Translations under genes and position numbers: made by a program | NCBI RefSeq assembly: GCF_029767005.1 | Contig: NZ_JARUQR010000001.1 | Location: 615,028 to 679,027 of the forward strand | Reading direction: 5' to 3' | Length of the DNA stretch: 64,000 nucleotides | Origin: Thiomicrorhabdus sp. ZW0627 | GTDB taxonomy: Bacteria > Pseudomonadota > Gammaproteobacteria > Thiomicrospirales > Thiomicrospiraceae | Notes under the pieces: model-generated | Told to the model about the DNA's origin: nothing | What the model saw: the letters and a program-made list of their open reading frames with translations, nothing else | The model's database searches: none | Shown: piece by piece, positions 1-9,026 of the stretch | Layout of the letters: every line of letters begins with the position of its first letter | Position numbering within the stretch: position 1 is the first letter of the stretch

Positions 1-195
1 ATCCAGGTTTTTCACCCTCAAACTCAGTAACTGCTTTGGATAGAACAGATCTACTTCATCGACCCAAAAACTCAAACCGGTCAGGTTGACGTCGAAGCCA
101 TCAAAAGGCTCGGAAAACCCGACATCGTCATAATCAGTGACAATAAAATGACGTGAAAAACGGGAAGATTGACGTTGTTCGATATCTGGTTGCAT
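1..195 (-). CDS. PilZ domain protein (partial, 3' end outside window)
   Basis: Only the first 65 codons are present; the gene runs off the left edge. The protein has an RQSSR segment (residues 8-12) followed about 22 residues later by DVNLTGLSF, which fits the two-part PilZ signature RxxxR plus DxSxxG, with Asn in place of Ser. PilZ domains bind cyclic di-GMP, so this is probably a c-di-GMP receptor. The start is well supported by CTAGGAG about 10 bases before the ATG. It lies 18 bases after the 87-residue ORF, at the distal end of an operon with an adaptor and a TolC-type gene. The fold call rests on a short segment and is moderately sure. Confidence 0.6.
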   Translation of the reverse strand, partial: MQPDIEQRQSSRFSRHFIVTDYDDVGFSEPFDGFDVNLTGLSFWVDEVDLFYPKQLLSLRVKNLD

Positions 196-213
196 CACGA
201 CACTGACTCCTAG

Positions 214-477
214 TTAGGTTTTAGGCTTGAATCCCAAGGCCAGACATTCCGCTTCAGGCAACCAACCAAGGCAACTGCGGACCTTCAATGACTGATAATT
301 CCGAACGATCGGCATCACGGTGAGAATACCCCAAAGAATCTGATACCAGTGCCACCCGATGGCCGAAGGCTGTGTGGCCCACCATAAATTATTCACGCCA
401 AAATGCTTAGTTTTGAACACCAGATGAATGGCCAAACGCCAGTATTTCATCCCATATTGAATGCGGGTCGATAACAT
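214..477 (-). CDS. Unknown 87-residue aromatic-rich protein
   Basis: I do not recognise this protein. It is rich in Trp, Tyr and Leu, with a hydrophobic stretch near residues 43-60 that could be one membrane segment, and a C-terminal part with two Cys and several Lys. It has no signal peptide with a cleavage site. An AAGAG element precedes the ATG. It sits 68 bases after the adaptor gene and 18 bases before the PilZ gene, in the same direction, so co-transcription is likely. Its position between adaptor and c-di-GMP receptor suggests a small membrane partner, but that is inference from context only. Confidence 0.55.
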   Translation of the reverse strand: MLSTRIQYGMKYWRLAIHLVFKTKHFGVNNLWWATQPSAIGWHWYQILWGILTVMPIVRNYQSLKVRSCLGWLPEAECLALGFKPKT

Positions 478-545
478 GGTTACGTCTCTTGGTTGATTAT
501 TGATTCTTGGCCGCCATATTGAGCAGCCGGTTTCATCACTGCCGA

Positions 546-1079
546 TTACTTGGTTTCCAGTTCGATCAGCGGGTTATTCTCTTTATACACGGTCGTTCCC
601 ATAGGAGCGTGAATTTTCACAACCTTAGCGGAAAACGGCGCTTTGATTTTAAAATATGGCCCCCATGACTGGGCCATTTTCAATTCTGCCTGTGCTTTAT
701 CCACATTGGCCTTTGCCACGTCGTGTTGTAACTGTGCGGCATCCAGGGTACGTTTTGCGGTCACGGTACGGTCAAACAGGTCCAAAGCTTGATCCAATTC
801 AATCTTAGCATCTTCATACTGCGCTTTCTTAACCGCCAACTCGGCTTTCAGATACGCCAGTTTCGCTTTGTAGCGGTTCTGATCAATCTCCAACAGAACG
901 GTTCCGGCTTTGACTTCCTGACCTTCTTCTACATTCACTTTAGTGACCTGACCACTGACCAAAGCACCAATGGTCACATTCTCGGCAAAAGCATTCGTTG
1001 ATGTCAACGCCATCAGACCGCTGAAAATAACGGTACCGAATAGAGAATGAATCGAGTTACGACAGAACGATAATTTCAT
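546..1079 (-). CDS. Short HlyD/RND-type periplasmic adaptor protein
   Basis: This 177-residue protein has a signal peptide ending AFA before ENV (about residue 32), then a biotinyl-lipoyl-like half (VSGQVTKVNVEEGQEVKAG), an alpha-helical hairpin rich in Ala, Lys and Gln (about residues 68-138), and the returning lipoyl half (IKAPFSAKVVKIHAPMGTTV). This is the membrane-fusion protein plan used to link an inner-membrane transporter to TolC. It is about half the usual length and lacks the beta-barrel and membrane-proximal domains. Its start overlaps the end of the TolC-type gene by four bases (ATGA), implying translational coupling. No ABC or RND transporter is visible beside it. Confidence 0.8.
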   Translation of the reverse strand: MKLSFCRNSIHSLFGTVIFSGLMALTSTNAFAENVTIGALVSGQVTKVNVEEGQEVKAGTVLLEIDQNRYKAKLAYLKAELAVKKAQYEDAKIELDQALDLFDRTVTAKRTLDAAQLQHDVAKANVDKAQAELKMAQSWGPYFKIKAPFSAKVVKIHAPMGTTVYKENNPLIELETK

Positions 1080-2458
1080 GATTGGTTTCCTTGCATTGGC
1101 TCGGAAGAGGAATCTTCTTGTTTTCTTGAAGGCTGAACGTCCGCCTTAGCGGAAAACATCTCTTTGCCCATTAAATAGTCCAGTTTGGCCCATAGCAGCG
1201 CCTGCTTGAACTTCCAGGCCACTTGCTGGTAGTTCGCTTCAGAAAGACGTACCATAGAGTCACCCAGGTCGGTTGCAGTTTCGTTTTCGTATAAGGCGCG
1301 ACTGTAATCCAAATACAAATCCGCATAATCGCCAAACGCCTGATTCTGTTTCTTTTCAGCCTGAAGCATCTTCAGCTGGAAATAAAGGTCGGCCACTTCA
1401 TCGCGTAACTGTTGTTCAAGCAGTCTCATTTTGGCCTGTATGGCTTGCATGTCGGCCTTGGCTTCGCTCACCTTGGCGGAAGTCAAACCACCATCGTACA
1501 AAGGCACGTCCACAGTCAAACCGATGTTCCAATTACCCTCTCGAATCTCCGGATAACTGGACAGTTTTCCGGCCCATGCATCAAAACTGATATTTGGCTT
1601 ATTACCGGCCTGCTGACTTTGTAACTGAAATTGTGCCGCCTGCAACTGCTGCTTCAAAGCATTTAACTGAGTATTCTGTTCCAATACCTGTTGCTGCAGG
1701 CTGTCCAACTGTAAGTCTTTATCATTGCGTTTGGCGTAATTCTCAAGCTTTGGAAAACTCAATTCATCAGGACGCGCTTTCGGTTGCCCCAGCATATTAG
1801 CCAGTGCGATTCGGGTTTTCAGCTGGTTCATCTCAGAACGCTGACGTTTGACCAGAATCTTTTGATAATCGTTTTCAATCTGAAGGTAATCGACATCCGA
1901 AATACGTTTAAGTTCCAGACGGTCTTTCGCTTTGTCCAAAGCCACATAGGCAACGGCCATGCCTTCATTATCAATCCGGTACTGAAAGTCCGCCAACAAC
2001 ACATTGAAATAACCCTGCATCAACTGAAGTTTGAATTGCTGTTCCGTATCGCCGTAAAGGGTATTTTCGGCATCACGACTTGCAGCCAAGGCATCTAATT
2101 TATGTTGGTTTCTGTCGAAATCGTAAATCGTCTGTTTAGCATGCAAGGCAGCCAGATGGTAATCTTCGGTCTTCTCGGCATAATCACGCCAAGCCAGTCG
2201 CCCTACGATATCCAACTGCAAGCCGTCCTGGGCATCTTGCGATTCCATCTGCGACTGCAATTTGTTCATTTTCGCCTGCTGAAGACTCAACTGAGGAAGT
2301 TCTGCCAACGGCGCTGACAACACATAATCCAACGTCAACGGGTTCGGCAATTCGGCCTGTGCAGTGCTGCTCACCGCTAACGCCAGTGCCACACCGAGTC
2401 GGCGCAGTCCAGTTTTTACGGGTCGGACGGACAATCCGGATAAAGTTCGCTTAGTCAC
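1076..2458 (-). CDS. TolC-family outer-membrane efflux/secretion protein
   Basis: The 460-residue product has an N-terminal signal peptide (Ala/Leu-rich core, cleavage near TAQA before ELP) and two long repeats of heptad-like helices rich in Gln, Leu and Ala, as in outer-membrane efflux proteins that form trimeric channel-tunnels. The segment NWNIGLTVDVPLYDGG is typical of the strand region of the second repeat. The start is a GTG that overlaps the 3' end of the upstream thioredoxin-fold gene by eight bases, and the stop overlaps the adaptor gene. The substrate is unknown. A C-terminal tail rich in Ser, Gln and Glu is likely periplasmic and disordered. Confidence 0.85.
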   Translation of the reverse strand: MTKRTLSGLSVRPVKTGLRRLGVALALAVSSTAQAELPNPLTLDYVLSAPLAELPQLSLQQAKMNKLQSQMESQDAQDGLQLDIVGRLAWRDYAEKTEDYHLAALHAKQTIYDFDRNQHKLDALAASRDAENTLYGDTEQQFKLQLMQGYFNVLLADFQYRIDNEGMAVAYVALDKAKDRLELKRISDVDYLQIENDYQKILVKRQRSEMNQLKTRIALANMLGQPKARPDELSFPKLENYAKRNDKDLQLDSLQQQVLEQNTQLNALKQQLQAAQFQLQSQQAGNKPNISFDAWAGKLSSYPEIREGNWNIGLTVDVPLYDGGLTSAKVSEAKADMQAIQAKMRLLEQQLRDEVADLYFQLKMLQAEKKQNQAFGDYADLYLDYSRALYENETATDLGDSMVRLSEANYQQVAWKFKQALLWAKLDYLMGKEMFSAKADVQPSRKQEDSSSEPMQGNQS

Positions 2459-2978
2459 GATCTGCTCGCTTCATTTCACGTTTGTACTTGGTAAAAGGCA
2501 TCTCTTTGTACGCCCCATCAATCACGTAATTCGCCAACCACTTGAATTCTTCCTTGGTACGGGTCGGCCCGGTGTATTTCAAAATCGGCTTGCCGTCCAG
2601 GTCAAAAATCATCATCACCGGCGTGGCGCGGACACGGTATTTCTTTTCCGACATATGCTGTGCCGTTGAGACAGTCCCGTCAAAATCGGTCACTTCGTTA
2701 CTGCCTTCGATATCAACCTGAAACGTTAGAAAGTTTTCTTTGTACAATTTGATCACGTCGGGTTCCGTCATTATCGTCGTCTTCATGCGGTGGCAGAACG
2801 GACACTCGTCCATTTCAAAAAACATGAAGATTCCCTTTTTACCGGCTTCCTTGGCAACTTCCAATTCTTCCTGATAATTTCCGAAAGACTCATCGAAAAA
2901 ATTTCCGCCCTGTGCCCAACTCGGCGAACTCAAAGCCATAAAACAAAACGCCATACTGGTTAAGATCCATTTTTTCAT
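2451..2978 (-). CDS. Periplasmic thioredoxin-fold protein (CPFC)
   Basis: The 175-residue protein has a signal peptide (cleavage near SWA before QGG) and a thioredoxin fold with a CPFC redox motif at residues 59-62 and a cis-proline region RATPVMMIFD. It resembles SoxW/DsbD-gamma-like thioredoxins that act in the periplasm. The frame is open upstream, but I chose this ATG because AAAAGGAAAA lies just before it and the signal peptide then begins MKKW. Its stop overlaps the TolC-type gene by eight bases. It may keep cysteines of neighbouring exported proteins reduced, which is inferred from context. Confidence 0.8.
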   Translation of the reverse strand: MKKWILTSMAFCFMALSSPSWAQGGNFFDESFGNYQEELEVAKEAGKKGIFMFFEMDECPFCHRMKTTIMTEPDVIKLYKENFLTFQVDIEGSNEVTDFDGTVSTAQHMSEKKYRVRATPVMMIFDLDGKPILKYTGPTRTKEEFKWLANYVIDGAYKEMPFTKYKREMKRADRD

Positions 2979-3047
2979 TCCGATTTTCCTTTTAAACCGC
3001 AACCCTCAAAGGGCCTTTTGCATCTCTAAGATTTCAATTTGATTAAA

Positions 3048-3587
3048 TTATTTATTCATCTTTGAGAAACGCTCGATAAACTCTTCAAGCATCTTCTGGT
3101 CGACCATCCCCGTTCTTGCAGCCACAACGGTGCCATCCGGTGCAACCATATAGGTAGTCGGCAAACCGTGCAATGGCCCTAACGGCGAAGTTTTCCCATC
3201 AATTTTCTGTTTAAAACGAACAACATCATAGTTAATCATCTGAGAGTCCGCGAACGCCTTGACCTTTTTCGGATCGTTATCTTCGTAATTCACACCGATG
3301 ACAATGGCGTCTTTATCCTTATGCGCTTCATGGAACATGATCAGATCGGGAATCTCGACCAGACAAGGCGGACACCAGGTTGCCCACAAGTTCAGAATGA
3401 CCCACTTACCTTTGTAATCAGACAATAGAGAGGCTTTGCCGTCCAGATCGACAAATTCGATCGGTTTGCTTGGAGGTTCGGCATAAGCCGAGGAAGCGAT
3501 GCTTAACAGACAGGCCGTAGCGACGATGTGTAGATATTTTTTTAGATTGAAACGTTTCATACTTACTTCAAAAAACCGCGACTTCAT
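3048..3587 (-). CDS. TlpA-like periplasmic thiol-disulfide oxidoreductase
   Basis: The 179-residue protein has an N-terminal signal segment (AYA before EPP), then an AhpC/TSA-like thioredoxin fold with WCPPC at residues 71-75 and the cis-Pro segment GLPTTYMVAPDG. This is the ResA/TlpA type that reduces disulfides in exported proteins, often cytochrome or copper-site apoproteins. The first ATG has AAAGGA seven bases upstream; a second ATG nine codons later lacks an equally good ribosome site. It is the first gene of the left-hand minus-strand operon, and two thioredoxin-fold genes in a row ahead of TolC is unusual. Confidence 0.8.
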   Translation of the reverse strand: MKSRFFEVSMKRFNLKKYLHIVATACLLSIASSAYAEPPSKPIEFVDLDGKASLLSDYKGKWVILNLWATWCPPCLVEIPDLIMFHEAHKDKDAIVIGVNYEDNDPKKVKAFADSQMINYDVVRFKQKIDGKTSPLGPLHGLPTTYMVAPDGTVVAARTGMVDQKMLEEFIERFSKMNK

Positions 3588-3627
3588 TCAAAATCCTTTC
3601 ATTTTTTGGTCGGCCCGGCGTTCCTAC

Positions 3628-3643
3628 CAGGCCTGTTCAAAAT
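3628..3643 (+). repeat. CAGGCCTG element, extended form (intergenic)
   Basis: CAGGCCTGTTCAAAAT lies in the 106-base gap between hda and the TlpA-like gene. It is one of 16 CAGGCCTG copies in the window and matches the longer intergenic form. A small GC hairpin (CCGGC/GCCGG, 3658-3675) lies beside it on the hda 3' side, without a U-tract. Confidence 0.8.
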
Positions 3644-3693
3644 TCTTCATTCGTTTTCCGGCTTTCCTTGGCCGGGTTTCCGTATGGATCACC

Positions 3694-4401
3694 TTATGAA
3701 TGACCCAGAACCTTCTTCACAAACGGCAACGTCAAACGCCGTTTTTCAACCAAGGTCGCCTGCTCCAACATTTGCAACACTGCAAGCAATTCCTGAAGAT
3801 CGTTCGAGAACTGTTTGATAAGGTAATTGCCGACTTCGACCGGTAACTCGAAACCAAGACGCTTGGCATGTCTCTGCAAGGCCATGATAATCTCGTCTTT
3901 TTCATTCAACGCCGAAAGTTTGATCGGCAGAACGTTCATTAACGCCTTGGTCAACTCCGGTGTCGCCAGAGACCAATCGACCACCGACTTCTCACCGGCC
4001 AGAATGACGTTATGACCCTGTACACTGGATTTAGTCAGCAGGTTGGCCAGAGCCAGTTCCCACTTGGCATTGCCAATAATATGCTCCATATCATCCAGGC
4101 AAACCAACGGCGTCCGTTCCAAACCGATCAATACATCGGGAATCAACGGCAGACTGGAATCGTTCATTGGTAGGTAAACACTGGCTTGACCTTTCTCGGT
4201 CACGTAACGACAGGCGGCTTGCAATAAGTGCGTCTTGCCGGCACCACTTTCCGCAAACAGATAAAAAGCATTGCCTTTAGGTTGCTTAAGAGCCGATTGC
4301 AGTGAATTCAAGGCAACCGCCAGGGATTCCTGTTCCGTCACGAAGGTTTCGAAACAAGCGTCGTCTCGCAAACCGATTTTAAGGGGCATCTGTACAAACA
4401 C
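3694..4401 (-). CDS. hda: DnaA-related replication regulator Hda
   Basis: This 235-residue AAA+ protein matches Hda, which with the DNA-loaded sliding clamp stimulates ATP hydrolysis by DnaA and so limits initiation. It has a clamp-binding N-terminus (QMPLKIGL, residues 4-11), a Walker A-type loop ESGAGKTHL at 51-59 and a Walker B segment LVCLDDMEHI. I start it at a GTG rather than at the ATG four codons later, because the GTG start retains Gln4 of the clamp motif and GAGAGGGG lies upstream. It follows the DUF2066 gene after three bases, a common gammaproteobacterial arrangement opposite purM. Confidence 0.9.
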   Translation of the reverse strand: MFVQMPLKIGLRDDACFETFVTEQESLAVALNSLQSALKQPKGNAFYLFAESGAGKTHLLQAACRYVTEKGQASVYLPMNDSSLPLIPDVLIGLERTPLVCLDDMEHIIGNAKWELALANLLTKSSVQGHNVILAGEKSVVDWSLATPELTKALMNVLPIKLSALNEKDEIIMALQRHAKRLGFELPVEVGNYLIKQFSNDLQELLAVLQMLEQATLVEKRRLTLPFVKKVLGHS

Positions 4402-4404
4402 GTG

Positions 4405-5559
4405 TTATTGCCCCTCTCTCATATTCTCTTCAAATTCTTTAGACAAATCGATCAATTGCGTCTCCGGTCTCTGGGCCAAGCCCAACATTTTCATTTCCAC
4501 TTTTCCAGTCAAGGCACTTTCATCGACCAGCTTGCTATTCTCGATTCGCTTGAAAATCTGCAGTACGTCATCATAACGCCCTTGATAAACGACTTCAAAC
4601 TCGGCTCGACTGCCTTTTACCGCCTGTAAAGAAACCTGATGAATCGCAGGCTTTTGACTTTTCAGGAAATTTTCAACATCAATCAACTGCTCGGCGCTCG
4701 CCAACTGATCCATTCCCAAAACGGCGACCCCCATCATACTTGCACTTTGGCGGTATCCATAAGAATAACTGGCCATCATCCGGTCAAACATCGAATTCAT
4801 TAAAGGCTGTACACGATTGCCATGATTGCTCCCGCTCAGATACTCTTCACCGTTCTGTCCGTATACCCGCCAGGTCAGTGAATAATCACGTTCAGGCTGT
4901 CCAGAAAGTTCAAACATCAGTAAATACTGGCTATCGAATTGCCCCAAACTCTGTTGAATTTGCTCGGCAGAAAGCTGTCCGGCCTGTGGCTGAAGCCAAT
5001 CAGAAGTATAAGTAGGGAATTGCAAAGGCAGAGCAAGCAATTTTGGATAGCTACGGAATTCGATATCCGGACGGTAACTCAACGCTTCCGGATTAAGTTT
5101 CAGCACCGAACCAGCTTCTATAAACGACCCCATCACGAGTGTTGTCGGCCGCTCAGAACTCGGCCAGATCAAAATACTGTTACGTTGAAAGACTTCAAGC
5201 AGTCGCTGTCTGTCAAACTCCAACACCAAGTTCTGACCGACCACCACGCCTTCCTCTTTGCGAGGTGCAAAATGATAACTGCTTAGCCAAGCTTTGGCCT
5301 GATTAACGAAATCACGCCCGTCATCAGTCTGCAAAATTCCGCCATCACCAGTCAGGCGAACCAACAGATCTCGCATACCTTGATGGATCTTAGCGTTCAG
5401 ATTTGGAGTTTCCACCACATTTCCGGCATCGTCGACTTCGGGATCGAACGATTCAACAATGGTGAATAGTTCCGACGCTCCGTTAGTTTCCTCTTGTGCT
5501 TGCACCGCACTTAAACCGCTAAATGCAAAGATTAAAACGATTAGAATAAAACTTCTCAT
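4405..5559 (-). CDS. DUF2066 domain exported protein
   Basis: The 384-residue protein begins with a signal peptide (MRSFILIVLIFAFSGLSAVQA) and matches the DUF2066 family, found next to hda and purM in many gammaproteobacteria. Recognisable segments are GMRDLLVRLTGD in the N-terminal third and a C-terminal portion with VSLQAVKGSRAEFEVVYQG. No catalytic residues are apparent and the function is unknown; it is predicted periplasmic. It is the promoter-proximal gene of a two-gene unit with hda, reading away from purM across a 170-base divergent region. Confidence 0.8.
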   Translation of the reverse strand: MRSFILIVLIFAFSGLSAVQAQEETNGASELFTIVESFDPEVDDAGNVVETPNLNAKIHQGMRDLLVRLTGDGGILQTDDGRDFVNQAKAWLSSYHFAPRKEEGVVVGQNLVLEFDRQRLLEVFQRNSILIWPSSERPTTLVMGSFIEAGSVLKLNPEALSYRPDIEFRSYPKLLALPLQFPTYTSDWLQPQAGQLSAEQIQQSLGQFDSQYLLMFELSGQPERDYSLTWRVYGQNGEEYLSGSNHGNRVQPLMNSMFDRMMASYSYGYRQSASMMGVAVLGMDQLASAEQLIDVENFLKSQKPAIHQVSLQAVKGSRAEFEVVYQGRYDDVLQIFKRIENSKLVDESALTGKVEMKMLGLAQRPETQLIDLSKEFEENMREGQ

Positions 5560-5611
5560 ATCTGACTCTTAAATTTTCGTTACAATATCATAATATTTTT
5601 TGTGTACTCAG

Positions 5612-5635
5612 TAGAGACTTTTATAGAGACTTTTA
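5612..5635 (+). repeat. Perfect tandem 12-bp direct repeat in divergent promoter region
   Basis: TAGAGACTTTTA is present twice back to back, with no spacer, between the DUF2066 gene and purM. The surroundings are A/T-rich and should hold the promoters of both transcription units. The repeat length of just over one helical turn would suit two protein monomers on one face of the DNA, but no known operator is recognised here. Confidence 0.6.
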
Positions 5636-5729
5636 CAAAGGCCCTTCCTCCTTTCGAAAAGCCTCTGTACTGGCTGACTGTGGCACTTTGCATTAACGAA
5701 GCCTTTTAATTGGAAATTAGAAAAACGCT

Positions 5730-6779
5730 ATGACTTCAAACAACCAATCGATCAGCTATAAAGATGCCGGTGTCGACATCGATGCAGGAAATGCATTAGT
5801 CGATGCTATCAAACCCATTGCCAAAGCAACGGCACGCCCGGAAGTTTCCGCTTCTCTCGGCGGGTTTGGGGCCTTGTTCGAACTGCCAATGGACAAATAT
5901 AAAAACCCGGTTTTGGTATCGGGTACCGATGGTGTCGGGACCAAGTTGCGTCTTGCAATTGACAGCGGCAAACACGATCAGGTCGGAATCGACTTGGTGG
6001 CAATGTGTGTCAATGATTTGATCGTACAGGGTGCGGAACCTTTGTTCTTCCTGGATTACTATGCCACAGGCCAGTTGGATGTAAACGTCGCTACGGACGT
6101 AGTCAAAGGCATCGGTGAAGGTTGTTTGCAGTCTGGCTGTGCGCTGATCGGTGGTGAAACCGCTGAAATGCCTGGCATGTATCCAAAAGGCGATTACGAT
6201 CTAGCCGGTTTCTGCGTCGGAATCGTTGAAAAATCCGACCTAATCGACGGTACTAAGGTAAAAGCCGGTGACGTCATGCTTGGTTTAGCGTCAAGCGGCC
6301 CACACTCGAACGGTTACTCACTCATCCGCAAGATTATCGAAGTCTCCGGTGTCGACCTACAGCAAGACATCGACGGTCAGCCGCTAATCGACGCGTTGAT
6401 GGCACCGACCAAGATTTATGTTAAATCCCTATTAGAACTAATGAAGTCGGTCGAGGTTCATGCCGTTTCACACATCACCGGTGGTGGCCTGCTGGAAAAC
6501 CTACCTCGCGTCATGCCGGAAAACACCATGGCCAAAATCGACACCAATAGCTGGAACCGCCCTGCCGTTTTTGATTGGCTGGAAGACGCCGGTAACGTCG
6601 AATACGAAGAGATGCACCGCACATTCAACTGCGGTATCGGCTTGGTCATCGTCATCGACCAAAACGACCAGCAGAAAGCGATCGACCTATTGACACAAAT
6701 GGGTGAAAGCGTTTCCGTCATCGGACAAATCGAAACGTCCGCACAAGCGGAACCAAGCGTCTCGCTATTTAAGGGATAA
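5730..6779 (+). CDS. purM: Phosphoribosylformylglycinamidine cyclo-ligase (AIR synthetase)
   Basis: The 349-residue protein is PurM, which converts FGAM to aminoimidazole ribotide with ATP in purine biosynthesis. It shows the family's opening [16 protein letters not shown], the [14 protein letters not shown] nucleotide loop, the [13 protein letters not shown] segment and [13 protein letters not shown] near the C-terminus. The length is standard. It is followed by purN after 114 bases containing a hairpin. The divergent partner is the DUF2066-hda unit. Confidence 0.97.
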   Translation: MTSNNQSISYKDAGVDIDAGNALVDAIKPIAKATARPEVSASLGGFGALFELPMDKYKNPVLVSGTDGVGTKLRLAIDSGKHDQVGIDLVAMCVNDLIVQGAEPLFFLDYYATGQLDVNVATDVVKGIGEGCLQSGCALIGGETAEMPGMYPKGDYDLAGFCVGIVEKSDLIDGTKVKAGDVMLGLASSGPHSNGYSLIRKIIEVSGVDLQQDIDGQPLIDALMAPTKIYVKSLLELMKSVEVHAVSHITGGGLLENLPRVMPENTMAKIDTNSWNRPAVFDWLEDAGNVEYEEMHRTFNCGIGLVIVIDQNDQQKAIDLLTQMGESVSVIGQIETSAQAEPSVSLFKG

Positions 6780-6790
6780 TCACCCTAAAA

Positions 6791-6815
6791 GGTCGGCCAG
6801 TCCATCTTGCCGACC
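6791..6815 (+). other. Intergenic hairpin between purM and purN
   Basis: GGTCGGC and GCCGACC form a seven-base-pair perfect stem around an eleven-base loop just after the purM stop. No U-run follows, so it is more likely an mRNA-stabilising or attenuating structure than a terminator. Confidence 0.5.
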
Positions 6816-6893
6816 GACTATCAGGCCTCCTCTTCTCGACATACGTTCAATCCGGTGGCCTTTTACTCATGACCATTCAAACAAACCGACCCT

Positions 6894-7568
6894 ATGAAAC
6901 AACCATTGCGTATTGCCGTTCTTATCTCCGGAAGTGGTTCCAATCTTCAGGCGATTATCGAGCATCAAAAACACCATCCCAACCTTTATGAAATCGTTCT
7001 GGTGTTATCCAACAAGGCCGATGCCTACGGCCTGGTGCGTGCCGAAAACGCCGGTATCGAACACATCGCAATCGATCACCGCAATTTTCCCGACCGCGCT
7101 GCTTTCGATGCCGAACTCCAAAAAGAGATCGACGATAGAAACGTGGATCTGGTCGTCCTTGCCGGTTTCATGCGCATCCTTTCCAACGGATTTACCGAGC
7201 ACTATCTGGGCAGGATGCTGAACATCCACCCGTCTCTGTTGCCGAAATACCCGGGATTGGACACGCACCAGAAAGCGATTGACGCAGGCGATGCCGAGCA
7301 CGGATTAAGCGTCCACTTCGTTACCCCGGAACTGGACGGCGGCCCGATCATTTTGCAATCATCGGTCAACATTGAGGCAAAAGACGATGCCACAAGCCTG
7401 AGACACAAAATCCACCGTAATGAGCATTTAGCTTATCCGTTAGTAATTCAATGGTTTGCCGAAGGCAAGTTGAAATTTGAAAACGGCAAGGTCTGGTATA
7501 ATCAGCAACCACTCGCCCAACCGTTAATACTGGAATCGATACAGGATGCGGAATCTCAACTGGGTTAA
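6894..7568 (+). CDS. purN: Phosphoribosylglycinamide formyltransferase 1
   Basis: The 224-residue protein is folate-dependent GAR transformylase, the third step of purine synthesis. It has the N-terminal loop ISGSGSNLQA, the NIHPSLLPKYPGLDTHQKA segment holding catalytic Asn110 and His112, and Asp148 in PELDGGPII. These correspond to the Asn-His-Asp triad of the family. No clear Shine-Dalgarno site precedes the ATG, which may mean coupling to upstream transcription only. It forms the usual purM-purN pair. Confidence 0.96.
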   Translation: MKQPLRIAVLISGSGSNLQAIIEHQKHHPNLYEIVLVLSNKADAYGLVRAENAGIEHIAIDHRNFPDRAAFDAELQKEIDDRNVDLVVLAGFMRILSNGFTEHYLGRMLNIHPSLLPKYPGLDTHQKAIDAGDAEHGLSVHFVTPELDGGPIILQSSVNIEAKDDATSLRHKIHRNEHLAYPLVIQWFAEGKLKFENGKVWYNQQPLAQPLILESIQDAESQLG

Positions 7569-7614
7569 GATTGCGGTACGCTACGTTGCTTTCATTTAAG
7601 GGAGTCTTCGCAAC

Positions 7615-8394
7615 ATGTCCGATGAAATTTTTAGCCGTAAAACAGTCAATTCGGTTCATTCGAAACTGAAACACGCTCTATTTGGCGTATTAACAGGCCT
7701 GGTCATCTCGTTACCAATGAATGCCAGTGCAGCGGTCATCAAAGACTTCAAAGCCAGTTACGAAGTCGATGCCTTTGACATCAAACTCGGAACATCCCAA
7801 CAGACCTTTCGCTGTGAGCAACAAAATTGCACACTGACGGCGACCGCTTCTCCCAGCGGAATCGCCAGCTGGTTCCTGCACGAGAAAACCGAAGAAATCA
7901 TCCACCTGCAACAAACCGAAAGCGGTTTTGCTTGGCAAAGTTACCAGAAGATCACTCGCAGCACTTCCGAAAAGGGCAAGATACTCAAAACCGTTAATTT
8001 CGTGAAAACCGACTCAATGCCGGTTCGAGTGAATTATGTGGAAAAAGAGCGTTTCTGGCCGATACAGCCAAAACTCTACGACATGGTTTCCATTGCTTAC
8101 GCCCTGCAATACGCAAAACTCAACAAACAACCTTTGAACGGATTCCATCTGCAAGACACCAATCTGCAGGAAGCGGTAGATATCTCTGATTCCAACCCAA
8201 TCGAATCACTGGAACTGGCCGACCTTGAAACCACCGTTGATGCGGAACGATTTGAATTCGAAACCAGCAAAGCCAAAATAAAAGTCTGGCTATTACCGTC
8301 ATATGACTACTTCCCGGGACGAATTGACGTTTATAATATCGAAAAAGATAAAACCATCACCCTTTTATTAGAAGAGCTTCCTGAAACACTATGA
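7615..8394 (+). CDS. DUF3108 family exported protein
   Basis: The 259-residue product has a late signal segment (about residues 24-41, ending ASA before AVI), then a predicted beta-rich domain of the DUF3108 type starting [16 protein letters not shown]. Proteins of this family commonly follow purN and are thought to be periplasmic or outer-membrane associated; the role is unknown. AAGGGAG lies about ten bases before the ATG. The stop overlaps dcd by four bases (ATGA), so the two are translationally coupled. It contains a CAGGCCTG element at 7694-7701. Confidence 0.8.
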   Translation: MSDEIFSRKTVNSVHSKLKHALFGVLTGLVISLPMNASAAVIKDFKASYEVDAFDIKLGTSQQTFRCEQQNCTLTATASPSGIASWFLHEKTEEIIHLQQTESGFAWQSYQKITRSTSEKGKILKTVNFVKTDSMPVRVNYVEKERFWPIQPKLYDMVSIAYALQYAKLNKQPLNGFHLQDTNLQEAVDISDSNPIESLELADLETTVDAERFEFETSKAKIKVWLLPSYDYFPGRIDVYNIEKDKTITLLLEELPETL

Positions 8395-9008
8395 AACTAA
8401 GCGACCGCGACATTATCCAATACCTTAAAGTCGGCAAGATCAGCATTGAGCCGCAACCGTCTCAAGATAAGATAAAAGGCATCAGTGTCGATTTACGGTT
8501 GGATAACCGCTTTCGCGTTTTCAACGATCATACCGCCCCTTACATCGATCTAAGCGGACCGAAGGACGAGATGCAAAAGATCATGGACACGGTCATGGGC
8601 GAGGAAATCCTTATTCCGGAAGGCGAAGCTTTCTTCCTACACCCGGGCGAACTGGCTCTAGCGGCCACCGCTGAGTCCGTCACCATCCCCGACGACTTGG
8701 TCGGTTGGCTGGACGGCCGCTCAAGCCTTGCGCGACTGGGATTGATGGTACACGTCACTGCACACCGAATCGATCCGGGCTGGCACGGTCAGATTGTGCT
8801 GGAAATCTTCAACAGCGGAAAGTTACCACTGGCATTGCGTCCGGGAATGGATATCTGCGCCATCAACTTCGAAACCTTATCCAGTGCGGCAGTCAAACCT
8901 TATAACAAACGTGAAGATGCGAAATACCGCAATCAGAGCGGTCCGATCGCCAGCCGTATCAACCAGGATCAGAGAGACGAAGCGCAACTGGACCTTTTAG
9001 CGGATTAA
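8391..9008 (+). CDS. dcd: dCTP deaminase
   Basis: The 205-residue enzyme deaminates dCTP to dUTP, feeding dTMP synthesis. It shows the dUTPase-like trimeric fold motifs: a [10 protein letters not shown] phosphate loop, [17 protein letters not shown] with the catalytic Glu, and a C-terminal [12 protein letters not shown]. Its N-terminus MKLSDRDI is typical. A few extra residues are present compared with the E. coli enzyme. Its start lies within the end of the DUF3108 gene. Confidence 0.96.
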   Translation: MKLSDRDIIQYLKVGKISIEPQPSQDKIKGISVDLRLDNRFRVFNDHTAPYIDLSGPKDEMQKIMDTVMGEEILIPEGEAFFLHPGELALAATAESVTIPDDLVGWLDGRSSLARLGLMVHVTAHRIDPGWHGQIVLEIFNSGKLPLALRPGMDICAINFETLSSAAVKPYNKREDAKYRNQSGPIASRINQDQRDEAQLDLLAD

Positions 9009-9026
9009 CTCCTTCTTTCATACCCT

